A stretch of 64,000 bases of DNA from positions 1 to 64,000 of the forward strand of contig JANQES010000077.1 in NCBI GenBank assembly GCA_028278205.1. The letters are read 5' to 3'. The notes below the pieces were generated by a model. The model was not told where the DNA came from and did no database searches. It saw only the letters and a list, made by a program, of their open reading frames with translations. The DNA comes from Rhodothermales bacterium (GTDB taxonomy: Bacteria > Bacteroidota > Rhodothermia > Rhodothermales > Bin80). Of this stretch, positions 14,840 to 23,805 are shown piece after piece. Numbering within the stretch: the first letter of the stretch is position 1; each line of letters starts with the position of its first letter. The position numbers and the translations under genes were made by a program.

Positions 14840-17152
14840 ATGGTAAATTATCTCGAACGCCCGCTGTTGTTATGGGGCCGCGTCGTCTTGCCGGACGGCA
14901 CCGCGCCACACCGCTACGTCCTCGTGCAGAAGGGCCGGATCGTCTCGGTGAGCCGGCAGCGCCCCCCGCTGACCGATGACGCCGTGCTGGTCAAGACCGA
15001 TCATCAAGACTGGATCTTCCCCGGCCTGCTCGACCTGCACACCCACTCCGATTACAACCTGCTGCCCATCTGGGATTCGCCCAACGCTCCGTTCAACAAC
15101 CGCTTTGAATGGCGCGGCGATGCCGGCTACAAACAGGACGTCCGGGGCACCTACGGCGCGCTCGATCTCAAGAAAAACAAGCAAAATAAAAAGACGGTCG
15201 CTGTTTTTGCCGAACTGCAAGCCATCGCGGGCGGCACGACGGTGCTGCAAGAATCGAAAGACCTCGACAGCGAGTTCGAACATGACGGCCCGCTTCTGTG
15301 CCGCGACACCTCCGATCCCAAAGACCTGCTGCTTCCAGACACCGGCTACATCTATTCTCCGGTCGATTTTTTTCGGCCCGATAGGGAAACCGGGCAACCC
15401 TCCGTCGTGCGATATAAAGGCAAAGACGGGAAGCCGGACTTCGTGCCCATCGAAGCCTATGCGCGAGACCGGGATGACGGAAAGCTCTTTGCCACCCTGG
15501 TACACCTGGCCGAAGGCCGCAGTGGGTTCGGCACCTATCGGGGCGTCGATCCGTATAGCCGCGCCGAGTTTGAGGCTTTTATGGCGCACCCGGCCCTTCA
15601 GGACGCCGAGGCCGTACGCCAGAGCCCGCTCGCGCTCATCCACGGTTCGGGCATCGACGTTCACGACCCTGAACACCTGGAATTCCTGCGCGCGCGCAAC
15701 ATCTCGGTGATCTGGTCGCCGGTCTCCAACCTTTTACTCTACGACGACACGCTCGACGCCGAAGCGCTGCTGGCCGCCGGCATCAACGTGGCCCTCGGCT
15801 CGGACTGGAGCCCCAGCGGCTCGAAGCAGGTGTGGGACGAAGCCAAGTTTGCCCGTTTCTACTTCGACGTCATCGGCTCGGCAGTCAGCGATGAGCAGAT
15901 CTTCCAGATGGTCACCACCAACGCCGGACGCTGCCTCGGCATCCCCCACCTGGGACGCATCGAACCCGGCGGCCTCGGCGACTTCTTCATCCTGCGAAGC
16001 CCGCTGGAGTCGGACAACCCCCTCGAAGTCTTCCTCACGACGACCGACCGCGACGTGCGCGCTTCGATCATCGGCGGGCGACCCATCTACGGCGCGCGCG
16101 ATTTTCTCAAGCAGTTCGGGGTAGAACTGCAAGACCTGCCGAAGGCCGAAGGCTCGGCGGTCAAAAACAAGGCCGTGCATCTGCCGCTGGATCTGGGCGT
16201 CAACGTCGATAAAGACATCGCGGCGCTGGAGGCGTTAATGAAAGGGCTCAAAAGGTCGGTCAAGCGCAGCAACATCCTCGCCAGTTCGGACAAGATTTAC
16301 CGGCGTCGTATCCAGCAACTCAAGACCCGGACGGCCACGTTCGGCTGGAGTGTGCAGCAGTGGCGCAAGAAAGGACCCTCGCAGACGCCGGGGGCGGCGC
16401 CGGTCAGCCCGGCGGCGGTACGCGTCTGGTGGGGCTACCGCGCCGAAAGCCTCTCCCCCGAACGCTTCCGCGCGGTGCTCGGCGAGGTCTTCATCCCCGC
16501 CACGGTGAACATGCAGCGTCCCCTGGGCATGACGGCCTACCTCCCCACCGTGCTGCCGGACGAAAAGCCGGACGCCGTCCCCGACGAGATTGCCCTGGTC
16601 TTTTACGAGTCTAAAAAAGCCTACCATGACACGAAAAAAACGACCATGGGCCGTACGTATGCCAGATTACACGGCATCCCCTTCTCCTACTCCAAACCGC
16701 TTACCAGCCGCAGCGACTTTCCTACCTTCCTGAAGGATACGTTTGAAGCGGGCAACTATTATTATCTGATCCGAGGCAATACCGACTGGTACACTGGCGT
16801 GACGAAGGTCCTGGTGGGCGCTCGAAACGAAGGCCAAGACCCGGCTGACTTCCTCGCGGCGGCGCAAGACGCCTTGAAGGCGATCCAGGCCTCTCCGCCC
16901 GAAGGCCTCGATGCGGCTATCGCTTCTCCCTCAGACGACTGCCTCCTCTACTGGGAACACTGGACCGATGCGCAAAGCGTGCAGGACAGCCCCATCGAGA
17001 CGCTGGCCGCCCTGGTAACGCCCGTGCTGTTGAAAGAGGCCACGCCGGTCAAGGTGCCGCTCGATCCGTATCAACCCTACGACGGCCTCTCCATCGACGG
17101 CGAAGCGTGCATGAACCTGCGCTTCCCGCGCCGCAGGCTTTTCCTCTATTGA
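14840..17152 (+). CDS. amidohydrolase with unrecognised C-terminal extension
   Basis: 770 residues from the ATG at 14840; an ATG 27 bases upstream is possible. Residues 1-440 form a metal-dependent amidohydrolase: an N-terminal beta part, the metal motif DLHTHSDYN near 65-73, LIHGSGID (third His), the SVIWSPVSNLLLY strand and ALGSDWSPSG with the metal-binding Asp. This is the arrangement of ATZ/TRZ-type deaminases and chlorohydrolases. After a short basic linker (KGLKRSVKRSN) a second domain of about 300 residues follows (VWWGYRAESLSPERFRAVLG, FYESKKAYHDTKKTTMGRTY, NYYYLIRGNTDWYTG, LLYWEHWTD), for which I recognise no family. There is no signal peptide. The substrate is unknown; a deaminase or amidase acting with the partner domain is possible. 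Confidence 0.8.
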   Translation: MVNYLERPLLLWGRVVLPDGTAPHRYVLVQKGRIVSVSRQRPPLTDDAVLVKTDHQDWIFPGLLDLHTHSDYNLLPIWDSPNAPFNNRFEWRGDAGYKQDVRGTYGALDLKKNKQNKKTVAVFAELQAIAGGTTVLQESKDLDSEFEHDGPLLCRDTSDPKDLLLPDTGYIYSPVDFFRPDRETGQPSVVRYKGKDGKPDFVPIEAYARDRDDGKLFATLVHLAEGRSGFGTYRGVDPYSRAEFEAFMAHPALQDAEAVRQSPLALIHGSGIDVHDPEHLEFLRARNISVIWSPVSNLLLYDDTLDAEALLAAGINVALGSDWSPSGSKQVWDEAKFARFYFDVIGSAVSDEQIFQMVTTNAGRCLGIPHLGRIEPGGLGDFFILRSPLESDNPLEVFLTTTDRDVRASIIGGRPIYGARDFLKQFGVELQDLPKAEGSAVKNKAVHLPLDLGVNVDKDIAALEALMKGLKRSVKRSNILASSDKIYRRRIQQLKTRTATFGWSVQQWRKKGPSQTPGAAPVSPAAVRVWWGYRAESLSPERFRAVLGEVFIPATVNMQRPLGMTAYLPTVLPDEKPDAVPDEIALVFYESKKAYHDTKKTTMGRTYARLHGIPFSYSKPLTSRSDFPTFLKDTFEAGNYYYLIRGNTDWYTGVTKVLVGARNEGQDPADFLAAAQDALKAIQASPPEGLDAAIASPSDDCLLYWEHWTDAQSVQDSPIETLAALVTPVLLKEATPVKVPLDPYQPYDGLSIDGEACMNLRFPRRRLFLY

Positions 17153-17208
17153 TCCTCCCAGACGATCCGCTTACCCCACCCTGAATCCAACCGCAGCGTG
17201 CCCACGCT

Positions 17209-18513
17209 ATGTCTGCTCGCCAAAGGAAAACCGACGCTGCCCGGCTTGAACGCCTCGAACGCGAAAACGAACGACTACGCCACTCTGTCCGAGAACTCTC
17301 GCTGCTCAATGACCTTGCCCGCGACATCGGCGCCTCGCGCGACGCCGACGCCATCATGCGCACCATCGTCCGCCGGGCCTTGAAAAGCGTCGAAGCCGAG
17401 CAGGGGGTCATCACGCTGGTCGAAGACCGCGAGGACGACCCGATGACGACGTTGCTGCGCACCGCCGGCAGTTCGGCAGGGCAGGGGCCGTTCAAGGTCA
17501 ACGACAGCCTGCTGGGCTGGATGATGCTGCACAAAAAACCGCTGGTGCTCAACAACCCCACCCGCGACGACCGTTTCAAAGGCACACGCTGGGACGCCTC
17601 CGTCCGGTCGATCTTGTGCGTGCCGCTGCTGATCCGCTCGCGCCTGACGGGGCTCTTGACGGTCTACAACAAAAAAACCGCCACCGGCTTCACCGAGAGC
17701 GACCAGCGCCTGCTGTCGATCATCGCGGCGCAGTCGGCGCAGATTCTAGAGAATGCGCGGCTCTATGAGGAGGAGAAAGCGCTCTCGCAGATGCGCGAAG
17801 AGATGCGCCTGGCACTCGACATCCAGATGTCGCTGCTGCCCAAAGCGCCGCCGGAGACGCCGGGCTACGCCATCGCCGGGGTCAGCCTGCCCGCCCAGAC
17901 CGTCGGCGGCGACTACTTCGACTATATCCCGCTCGATGAAGACACCCTGGGGCTGTGTGTGGGCGACGTATCGGGCAAAGGCTTGCCGGCGTCGTTGTTG
18001 ATGGCCAACGTCCAGGCGACGCTGCGCGGGCAGGCCCCCTGGAGCGACACCGTCAGCGCCTGCGTCGAACGCGTCAACAGGTTGCTGTGCCAGCGTATCC
18101 GCAAAGGCTCGTTCGTCACGCTCGTCTACGGCATCCTCGACCCGCACCGCCACCAGTTCAGCTTCGCCAACGCCGGGCACAACCGGCCCTACCTCCGCGC
18201 GGCTGACGGCACCGTCCGCCGGCTCGACCAAGGCGGCCTCGCCCTCGGCTTCCTCGCCGATTACACCTACCAGGAAACCACCATCGGCTTCGCGCCGGGC
18301 GACCTGCTGCTGCTCTACTCCGACGGCATCCCCGAAGCCATGAACCCGGCGCACGAGCAATTCAGCGAAGAACGCCTCGTGGCGCTGCTCAAAACCCACA
18401 CCGGCTCGCCGAAAGCCTTGATCGACACAATCATCAAGGCCGTCACCACCCACGCCGGAAAAGCCCCGCCCAGCGATGACATGACGCTGCTTGCGGTGAA
18501 ACGGGTGGGGTGA
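17209..18513 (+). CDS. GAF domain - SpoIIE/PP2C-type phosphatase
   Basis: 434 residues. A short coiled coil (ARLERLERENERLRHSVREL) leads into a GAF domain of roughly residues 35-190 (SILCVPLLIRSRLTGLLTVYNKK). An RsbU-like PP2C domain follows from about 215 to the end, with VGGDYFDYIPLD, GLCVGDVSGKGLPASLLMA, FANAGHNRPYL, LLLYSDGIPEAMN and PPSDDMTLLAVKR. The Asp residues that bind the two metals are present (VGGDYFD, GDVSGKG, YSDG, SDDMT). Such proteins dephosphorylate anti-sigma-factor antagonists in partner-switching systems, but no STAS or HATPase partner gene is in the window. The gene follows the amidohydrolase by 57 bp on the same strand. Confidence 0.9.
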   Translation: MSARQRKTDAARLERLERENERLRHSVRELSLLNDLARDIGASRDADAIMRTIVRRALKSVEAEQGVITLVEDREDDPMTTLLRTAGSSAGQGPFKVNDSLLGWMMLHKKPLVLNNPTRDDRFKGTRWDASVRSILCVPLLIRSRLTGLLTVYNKKTATGFTESDQRLLSIIAAQSAQILENARLYEEEKALSQMREEMRLALDIQMSLLPKAPPETPGYAIAGVSLPAQTVGGDYFDYIPLDEDTLGLCVGDVSGKGLPASLLMANVQATLRGQAPWSDTVSACVERVNRLLCQRIRKGSFVTLVYGILDPHRHQFSFANAGHNRPYLRAADGTVRRLDQGGLALGFLADYTYQETTIGFAPGDLLLLYSDGIPEAMNPAHEQFSEERLVALLKTHTGSPKALIDTIIKAVTTHAGKAPPSDDMTLLAVKRVG

Positions 18514-18541
18514 ATGAAAAGTGATTCTTCAGCGTCGATAC

Positions 18542-18895
18542 TCATGCAGCCACCTGCTCAATAAGAATTCCCTCATTCCGCACATTCATAAGCAGCGGGC
18601 TCTGCTTAGATTCATAATCCTCGGCGGAGACGGGCACAACGGAGATCAGTTCGTCGTACTTCAGATCTAAAGCATAAAGCAACTCCATCATCCGGTCAAT
18701 TTCTCGACCGGGCCGCTCCACGCTTCCATTGAGTACGACCAACACGTCTATATCGGAACCTGAATGGGCTTCTCCACGCACGTACGAACCATAGAGCACG
18801 AGCCGGTCGAGCCGGTCGCCATACAGATTGCGGAGCCCTGCGTAGAGTTCTCCGAGCAAACGCTCACGTGTAGAATCGATGTTCATAGCGCGCAT
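18542..18895 (-). CDS. MNT-type nucleotidyltransferase domain protein (orphan)
   Basis: 117 residues. LVLYGSYVRGEAHSGSDIDV at about 32-51 is the pol-beta nucleotidyltransferase signature (GSxxxGxxxxxSDxD), and a later acidic strand continues it (YDELISVV). Proteins of this size usually work with a HEPN partner in MNT-HEPN toxin-antitoxin modules, where MNT adenylylates the toxin. No HEPN gene is adjacent on either side, so this copy is isolated or its partner has been lost. It converges on the phosphatase gene, 28 bp away. Confidence 0.75.
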   Translation of the reverse strand: MRAMNIDSTRERLLGELYAGLRNLYGDRLDRLVLYGSYVRGEAHSGSDIDVLVVLNGSVERPGREIDRMMELLYALDLKYDELISVVPVSAEDYESKQSPLLMNVRNEGILIEQVAA

Positions 18896-19042
18896 GGTTT
18901 GTAAAGAATATATGCCGTAAAAGCTTACAAGTTTTTCGGTTGATGAATTAGCAAGAAACCCGTTTTCAATTGACCCGGCACGTTTACAACAATTACCTTA
19001 ACAAATCTCCCCTTTTCCTGCCCAACCCGACGGAGGTCCGCC

Positions 19043-21904
19043 ATGCACCGCCTATCGTGCTTCTTGCTGATCCCCCTGTTGCTGCTGACCGCCAACCTCG
19101 CCCTGGCCCAATCGAACGACGAGGCCTATGGCGAGAAAATCAGGGAATACACCACCGACGAACGGTTTCTCAACGACATGGTGGATCACCTCCCCCACTC
19201 CGAGACCGTCCCCTCGCCGCTCGATCATTTCGGTACGATCATCGGGGCGCCGGGCATCTTGCACTATACGCATGAGATCTACGGCTACTTCCGCGCCCTG
19301 GCCGAGGCCTCGCCCCGCGTGCAGGTGCGCTCGATAGGCCGGACCGAGGAAGACCGCGAGATGATCGAAGTGATCGTCGCCGACGAGGCCGGGCTGGCGA
19401 ATCTGGAAGCCCGTCGCGCCGACCTCAACCGCCTGGCCGACCCGCGCGGGCTCTCCGACGCCGAGGCGCAGGAGATCATCGACCGCGCCCGGCCTATCTA
19501 TTACATCACCGCCGGGCTCCACTCGCCGGAGACGGGCAGCCCGGAGATGGTGATGGAACTGGCCTATCGCCTCGCCGTCGAGGACTCGCCGATGATCCGG
19601 TCGATCCGCGAAAACGTCATCTTCATCTTCACCCCCGTGGCCGAACCCGACGGGCGCGACCGCATCGTCGATACCTATAAATACCGCGCAGCCAACCGCG
19701 AGGTGGGGCCGAGCCTGAGCTACTGGGGCCATTACGTGGCGCACGACAACAACCGCGACGGCTACGGCCTCGGCCTGGCCCTCACGCGCAACATCCTCCA
19801 GAGCTACCTCCACTGGAAACCGCAGGTGATGCACGACCTGCACGAGTCGGTCTCGTACCTCTACACCTCGACCGGCCTCGGCCCCTACAACGAATACCTC
19901 GACCCCATCGTCGTCAACGAGTGGCACAACCTGGCGCATGAGGAGGTGAGCGAACTGACGCGGCGCGGCATGCCCGGCGTCTGGACGCACGCTTTCTACA
20001 ACGGCTGGGCCGCCAACTACCTGATCTGGATCGCCAACACGCGCAACAGCATCGGGCGGTTTTATGAGACCTTCGGCAACTCGATCCCCGACACCAAGGA
20101 ACGCAAGCTCGTCAGCCGCCAGACTTCGCGCCAGTGGTATCGATCCAACCCGCCGCTCGAAAAGACGATGTGGTCGTTGCGCAACAACACCAACTACATG
20201 CAGAGCGGCGTGCTGGCCGCGCTCAACTACACCGCCGACAACCGCCGCGAGTTCGTCGAGAATTTCTATCTGAAGTCGAAGCGCGCTGTTGAGAAAGGCA
20301 AGACCGAGGCGCCGTATGCCTGGGTGATTCCGCGTGAGCAGGGCCGCCCGCTGGCCACGATCAATCTGGTCAATCTGTTGATGCAACAGGGCCTGGAGGT
20401 ACACGAGGCCACGCGTGAGTTGCAATGGTCCACCAAAAAGAAAGGCGCCGATATCGCCGGGACCAACGGCCACAGCGGCACCAACGGCAGCAGCGACGAC
20501 AAGTACGACAAGACAGCCCCGGCAGGCTCGTTCGTCATCCGCATGGATCAGCCCTACCGGACGCTCGCGCGGGTCTTGCTCGATAAGCAAAACTTCCCCG
20601 ACGGCGCCCGCCCGCCTTACGACGACACCGGCTGGACGCTGCCCTACCTCCATCAAGTCGAAGCCATGAAGGTGGGCGATCCTGACATCCTCGAAGCCCG
20701 GATGAAACCGCTGACCGAGCCGGTGCAGGCCAGCGGCGGGCTCAACGGCAACGGCCCGTACTACCTGCTCAATCACACCACCGACGACAACGTCGCCGTC
20801 TTCCGCTTCCGCCTGGGCGACGTGGCGATGCAGGCCGCCGAGCACAGCTTCGAAGCCAGCGGCCACGCCTACCGCTCCGGCTCATTCATCATCCCCGCCG
20901 ACGATAATCCTGCCGATTTAGTGGATCGCCTCGAACAAACCGCTCAAGACCTCGGCCTGACGGTGCGCGGCGTCGGCGCGATGCCCGACGTGGCGACGCA
21001 CGACATCGAGACGCCGCGTGTGGCGCTCGTCCACACCTGGGTCTCGACGCCGCAGGATGCCGGCTGGTGGCACATGGCCTTCGACAAAATCGGCATTCCG
21101 TACACCTACCTCTCCGAGCAAGACCTCGCCACCGAAGACCTCACGCAGTTCGACGTGCTCATCATGCCGCAGAGCCGGGCCAACCCGCAGATGCTCGTGG
21201 CCGGACGCAGCCGCGTGGGCGATCCTATCCCCTGGCAGAAATCCGATGAATACCCGCACCTCGGCGTGCTCGATGAGACCGACGACCAGCGCAAAGGTAT
21301 GGGCTACGAGGGGCTCATCAACCTCAAAACGTTCATCGAGCGCGGCGGCGTGTTCATCACCGAAGGGCGCACGGCGGCGTTTCCCATCGACATGGCGCTC
21401 ACCCGGCGCATCAGCATCAAACAGACGCGTAATATGACAGTGCGCGGCTCGGTGCTCCGCGCCGAAGTGGCCGACACCACCAGCCCCATCGTCTACGGCT
21501 ACCCCGACACGCTGGGCGTCTACTTCAGCCAGTCGCCTGTCTTCCAGATCAACAAAAACGTCGGCAGCTACCGCACGCCGGACTGGTATAAAGACGAGGT
21601 GTGGAAGCAGGAGGTGCCGCGTGTGGTGCTCAAGTTTGCGAAGAAAGGCTTGCTGATGAGCGGCATGGCGAAGGGCGAAAACGAGATGACCGGCGCCCCG
21701 GCGGTGGTAGACGTGCCGGTGGGCGAGGGCCACGTGGTGCTCTTTGCCAACCGCCCCTTCCGCCGCTGGAGCACCCACGGCAGCCACGCCCTCGTCTTCA
21801 ACACGATGCTCCACTGGAATGACCTGCGCGCGGGCTGGCCCGAACGTCCCGCCGAAAACGACGACGATAGGCCCTCCATGGGCGATTACGGCGGGGAGCA
21901 TTGA
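19043..21904 (+). CDS. secreted M14-family zinc carboxypeptidase-like protein
   Basis: 953 residues. A clear signal peptide (CFLLIPLLLLTANLALAQ) is cleaved near residue 22. The M14 domain has the zinc motif HSPE at 160-163 (GLHSPETGSPEM), FTPVAEPDGRDR with its substrate-side Arg, NNRDG, and VMHDLHES with the third ligand His near 264-267. A long C-terminal part includes PYRTLARVLLDKQNFP and a glutamine-amidotransferase/ThuA-like Rossmann region (RVALVHTWVSTPQDAGWW, LIMPQSRANPQML, GGVFITEG), as in large Bacteroidota M14 peptidases. A GGAGG ribosome site precedes the ATG. It probably hydrolyses peptides in the periplasm or outside the cell. Confidence 0.88.
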   Translation: MHRLSCFLLIPLLLLTANLALAQSNDEAYGEKIREYTTDERFLNDMVDHLPHSETVPSPLDHFGTIIGAPGILHYTHEIYGYFRALAEASPRVQVRSIGRTEEDREMIEVIVADEAGLANLEARRADLNRLADPRGLSDAEAQEIIDRARPIYYITAGLHSPETGSPEMVMELAYRLAVEDSPMIRSIRENVIFIFTPVAEPDGRDRIVDTYKYRAANREVGPSLSYWGHYVAHDNNRDGYGLGLALTRNILQSYLHWKPQVMHDLHESVSYLYTSTGLGPYNEYLDPIVVNEWHNLAHEEVSELTRRGMPGVWTHAFYNGWAANYLIWIANTRNSIGRFYETFGNSIPDTKERKLVSRQTSRQWYRSNPPLEKTMWSLRNNTNYMQSGVLAALNYTADNRREFVENFYLKSKRAVEKGKTEAPYAWVIPREQGRPLATINLVNLLMQQGLEVHEATRELQWSTKKKGADIAGTNGHSGTNGSSDDKYDKTAPAGSFVIRMDQPYRTLARVLLDKQNFPDGARPPYDDTGWTLPYLHQVEAMKVGDPDILEARMKPLTEPVQASGGLNGNGPYYLLNHTTDDNVAVFRFRLGDVAMQAAEHSFEASGHAYRSGSFIIPADDNPADLVDRLEQTAQDLGLTVRGVGAMPDVATHDIETPRVALVHTWVSTPQDAGWWHMAFDKIGIPYTYLSEQDLATEDLTQFDVLIMPQSRANPQMLVAGRSRVGDPIPWQKSDEYPHLGVLDETDDQRKGMGYEGLINLKTFIERGGVFITEGRTAAFPIDMALTRRISIKQTRNMTVRGSVLRAEVADTTSPIVYGYPDTLGVYFSQSPVFQINKNVGSYRTPDWYKDEVWKQEVPRVVLKFAKKGLLMSGMAKGENEMTGAPAVVDVPVGEGHVVLFANRPFRRWSTHGSHALVFNTMLHWNDLRAGWPERPAENDDDRPSMGDYGGEH

Positions 21905-21989
21905 TTTTATGGCGAATGGCGAGTAGGAAATGGCGAAATAGGTAAATCATTTGCTACTTCCTTTGTATCTGAAACCCGGACGCAACAAG

Positions 21990-22103
21990 AAGCCCCGTAG
22001 GAGCGACCTGTTCAAAAGAATCTGTCACATCCTCTGAACAGGTCGCCCCTACGGGGCTCAATCTTAGCAAAGTGTTCTACAAACAGGTCGTCCCTACGGG
22101 ACT
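21990..22103. repeat. GTAGGGGCGACC-type palindrome (family H)
   Basis: 21990-22013 and 22037-22060 are inverted complements over 24 bp with one mismatch (core GGTCGCCCCTACGGGGCT), separated by a short spacer. A third, partial copy lies at 22084-22103 (CAGGTCGTCCCTACGGGACT). It lies between convergent genes and can act as a two-way terminator. The remaining sequence in the 21905-22134 gap starts with a short GGCGAATGGCGAGTAGG purine tract. Confidence 0.75.
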
Positions 22104-22134
22104 CTGTGGGCACATCCTAAGACCGAAAAACGCT

Positions 22135-22842
22135 TCAGGTCACATCGGCGGCCTCCGGCAGCGGCTGGCCCGTCTTGGTCTGATACGCCGCCAGCACGAG
22201 ATCCGCCATCTCTTCGAGGGTGTAGGTGTTCGAATTGAGCACCAGATCGTAATTGGACGGCGCGGCGAGGTCTTTTCTGAAGGTGCGGCGGATGAAATCG
22301 ACGCGTTCGGCGTCGCGTTTTTCGATGATTTTGCGGGCTTCCCGGAGGTCGAGGCCCTCGCGCTCGGCGTAACCCCGGACACGTTTTTCGAGCGGGCAGA
22401 CGATCCGCACGCGGAAAGCTTCGGCGGGTTTGCAGACAAAGTTGGCCCCGCGCCCGACGACGATGTTGCTGCCATGCACGGCCAGCGTGTGCACGACGTG
22501 CATCAGGCTGCGCACATACTTCAGGTTGGTGTTCTGCCCCGTCATCGCGCCGCGAACGGCGTCCTCAATCCCTTTCTGCCGGTGCTCGTCGAGCGTCTTG
22601 AGCATCCGCACGTCGCCGCCGCGTTCGTCGGCGACGGCCCGTATCAGGTCTTTGTCCCAAACCTCAAAGCCGATCCGTTCGGCCAGAATCCTGGCGAGCG
22701 CCGCGCCGCGCGCGCCGAACTCGCGCGAGATGGTGATAACCGGCCAGAACGCGCGTTGCTTATCCTCGCGTTCGCGCACGGCCTGCTGCTCTTCCCAGGC
22801 CTGGACTTGCGCGTTGATGATCTGTTCTCGCATCAGGGTCAT
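22135..22842 (-). CDS. cytidylate kinase-like family protein
   Basis: About 235 residues from the ATG at 22842, chosen because GGGAGAGAGCAGG lies just upstream; an ATG at 22905 would add 21 residues. After a charged helix the core reads VITISREFGARGAALARILA, the variant P-loop of the cytidylate-kinase-like family (AAK_33), then FEVWDKDLI, NIVVGRGANFVCK, FRVRIVCPLEKRV and KRDAERVDFIRR, which match the substrate and lid segments. YDLVLNSNTYTLEEMADLV ends the domain. The reaction is not established for this family; a nucleotide or small-molecule kinase role is inferred. Cytoplasmic. Confidence 0.85.
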   Translation of the reverse strand: MTLMREQIINAQVQAWEEQQAVREREDKQRAFWPVITISREFGARGAALARILAERIGFEVWDKDLIRAVADERGGDVRMLKTLDEHRQKGIEDAVRGAMTGQNTNLKYVRSLMHVVHTLAVHGSNIVVGRGANFVCKPAEAFRVRIVCPLEKRVRGYAEREGLDLREARKIIEKRDAERVDFIRRTFRKDLAAPSNYDLVLNSNTYTLEEMADLVLAAYQTKTGQPLPEAADVT

Positions 22843-22916
22843 AGCCTGCTCTCTCCCTTGCTTTGGTGCAGGGGTGCCATAATTCTCTGCTTGTTGCTTC
22901 ATCAACGATCGGCTAA

Positions 22917-23039
22917 CACACCCCGCCCCTCCTTCGTCGGGGCACCCCTCTCAAGAGGGGACTTTTTTCTTGCTTGCCTCCGACGTAGACAATTCCCCTC
23001 TTGAGAGGGGTGCCGAGCGCACGCGAGGCGGGGTGTGTC
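22917..23039. repeat. MITE-like palindrome (family G, copy 2)
   Basis: The ends ACACACCCCGCC and GGCGGGGTGTGT are inverted repeats. Inside are CCCCTCTCAAGAGGGG and CCCCTCTTGAGAGGGGTGCC, which also pair across the element. The centre is about 40 bp with no coding capacity. It lies upstream of the minus-strand kinase-like gene and of the V-ATPase operon. Confidence 0.75.
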
Positions 23040-23409
23040 AACCAGCCTATGAACAAGCAATAGGTTAAGAACCCAGGCAACCCTGCTTGCCTTTGTGTCA
23101 CACGATGGTTCTCAGTCCAAAAATCATTCATATCGTGATGCCGAACTAGCAGGGAAAGCCTGATCTCCCTGTCTAGGAAACACTGCTTTGTGTGTAAGCA
23201 AAACCCCGGCTCACACACACGATGTGTAAGGGTTGTCCTTACGGCGCGAGTAGGCTTGTGCTTACATCGATACCCACAAAATCCCCCTCAATGACACCTA
23301 CATAATCCCCTTCAACAGAGGCGCCTTTGCTTTCATAGACTCACCTGTGAAAGAAGTGCGGACTCCGCGCGTATTTCGACGCCGTTTTGCTCACAAGCCG
23401 CATCCTCCC
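23040..23409 (+). promoter_or_regulatory. leader region of the V-ATPase operon
   Basis: 370 bp without a convincing gene. It contains short repeated words (TTTGTGTCACAC, TTTGTGTGTAAG, CACACACACGATGTGTAAGG) and two nearly equal stretches, AAATCCCCCTCAATGACACC and TAATCCCCTTCAACAGAGGC, just before the first start. The operon promoter should lie here, but no motif is clear enough to name. Confidence 0.35.
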
Positions 23410-23805
23410 ATGAGCGATGCCCATGAGAATGATATCAACCCGGTGAGGAGCCACCACTCCTCACTCGCGATGCCTATAGAGGACCGGTCGAACGGTTCTG
23501 CCGACCCGATTGCACGGATCAGAAAAGCTGAGGAGGGCGCCGAGGAGCAGATCCGAAAGGCCCGCCTCGAAGCGCAGCAGATCGTCCGAGAGGCGCGCAA
23601 CGACGCGAAAGAGCGCCGCCATCAGGCGTTAGAGAAGGCGCGCTACGAGGCGCAAGAAGCCTGCGAAGCCGTGGGGCATCAGACCAAAAAAGAGATCCGT
23701 GCCATCGAGCAGGAGACCGAAGAGCACGTCGCCGAACTACAAAACCGGGCACAGCCGCACTTCCAGAAAGCGCTAACGATTATCGTCCAAGCGGTACAGG
23801 AATAG
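23410..23805 (+). CDS. V-type ATPase subunit G/H-like coiled-coil stalk protein
   Basis: 131 residues from the ATG at 23410; starts at 23347 or 23470 are possible. After a polar N terminus the protein is a continuous charged heptad helix (IRKAEEGAEEQIRKARLEAQ, ARNDAKERRHQALEKARYEA), typical of the peripheral-stalk subunit G (AtpH/NtpF) that pairs with subunit E. It directly precedes subunit I, as in other bacterial V-ATPase operons, with the stop codon touching the next ATG. Function is assigned mainly from context and coiled-coil character. Confidence 0.75.
   Translation: MSDAHENDINPVRSHHSSLAMPIEDRSNGSADPIARIRKAEEGAEEQIRKARLEAQQIVREARNDAKERRHQALEKARYEAQEACEAVGHQTKKEIRAIEQETEEHVAELQNRAQPHFQKALTIIVQAVQE

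Noticed and set aside
19052..20866. 604-codon minus-strand frame opposite the M14 peptidase
   Set aside because: Composition is that of a reverse-complement reading and no family motif is visible; the peptidase has signal peptide, ribosome site and zinc motif.
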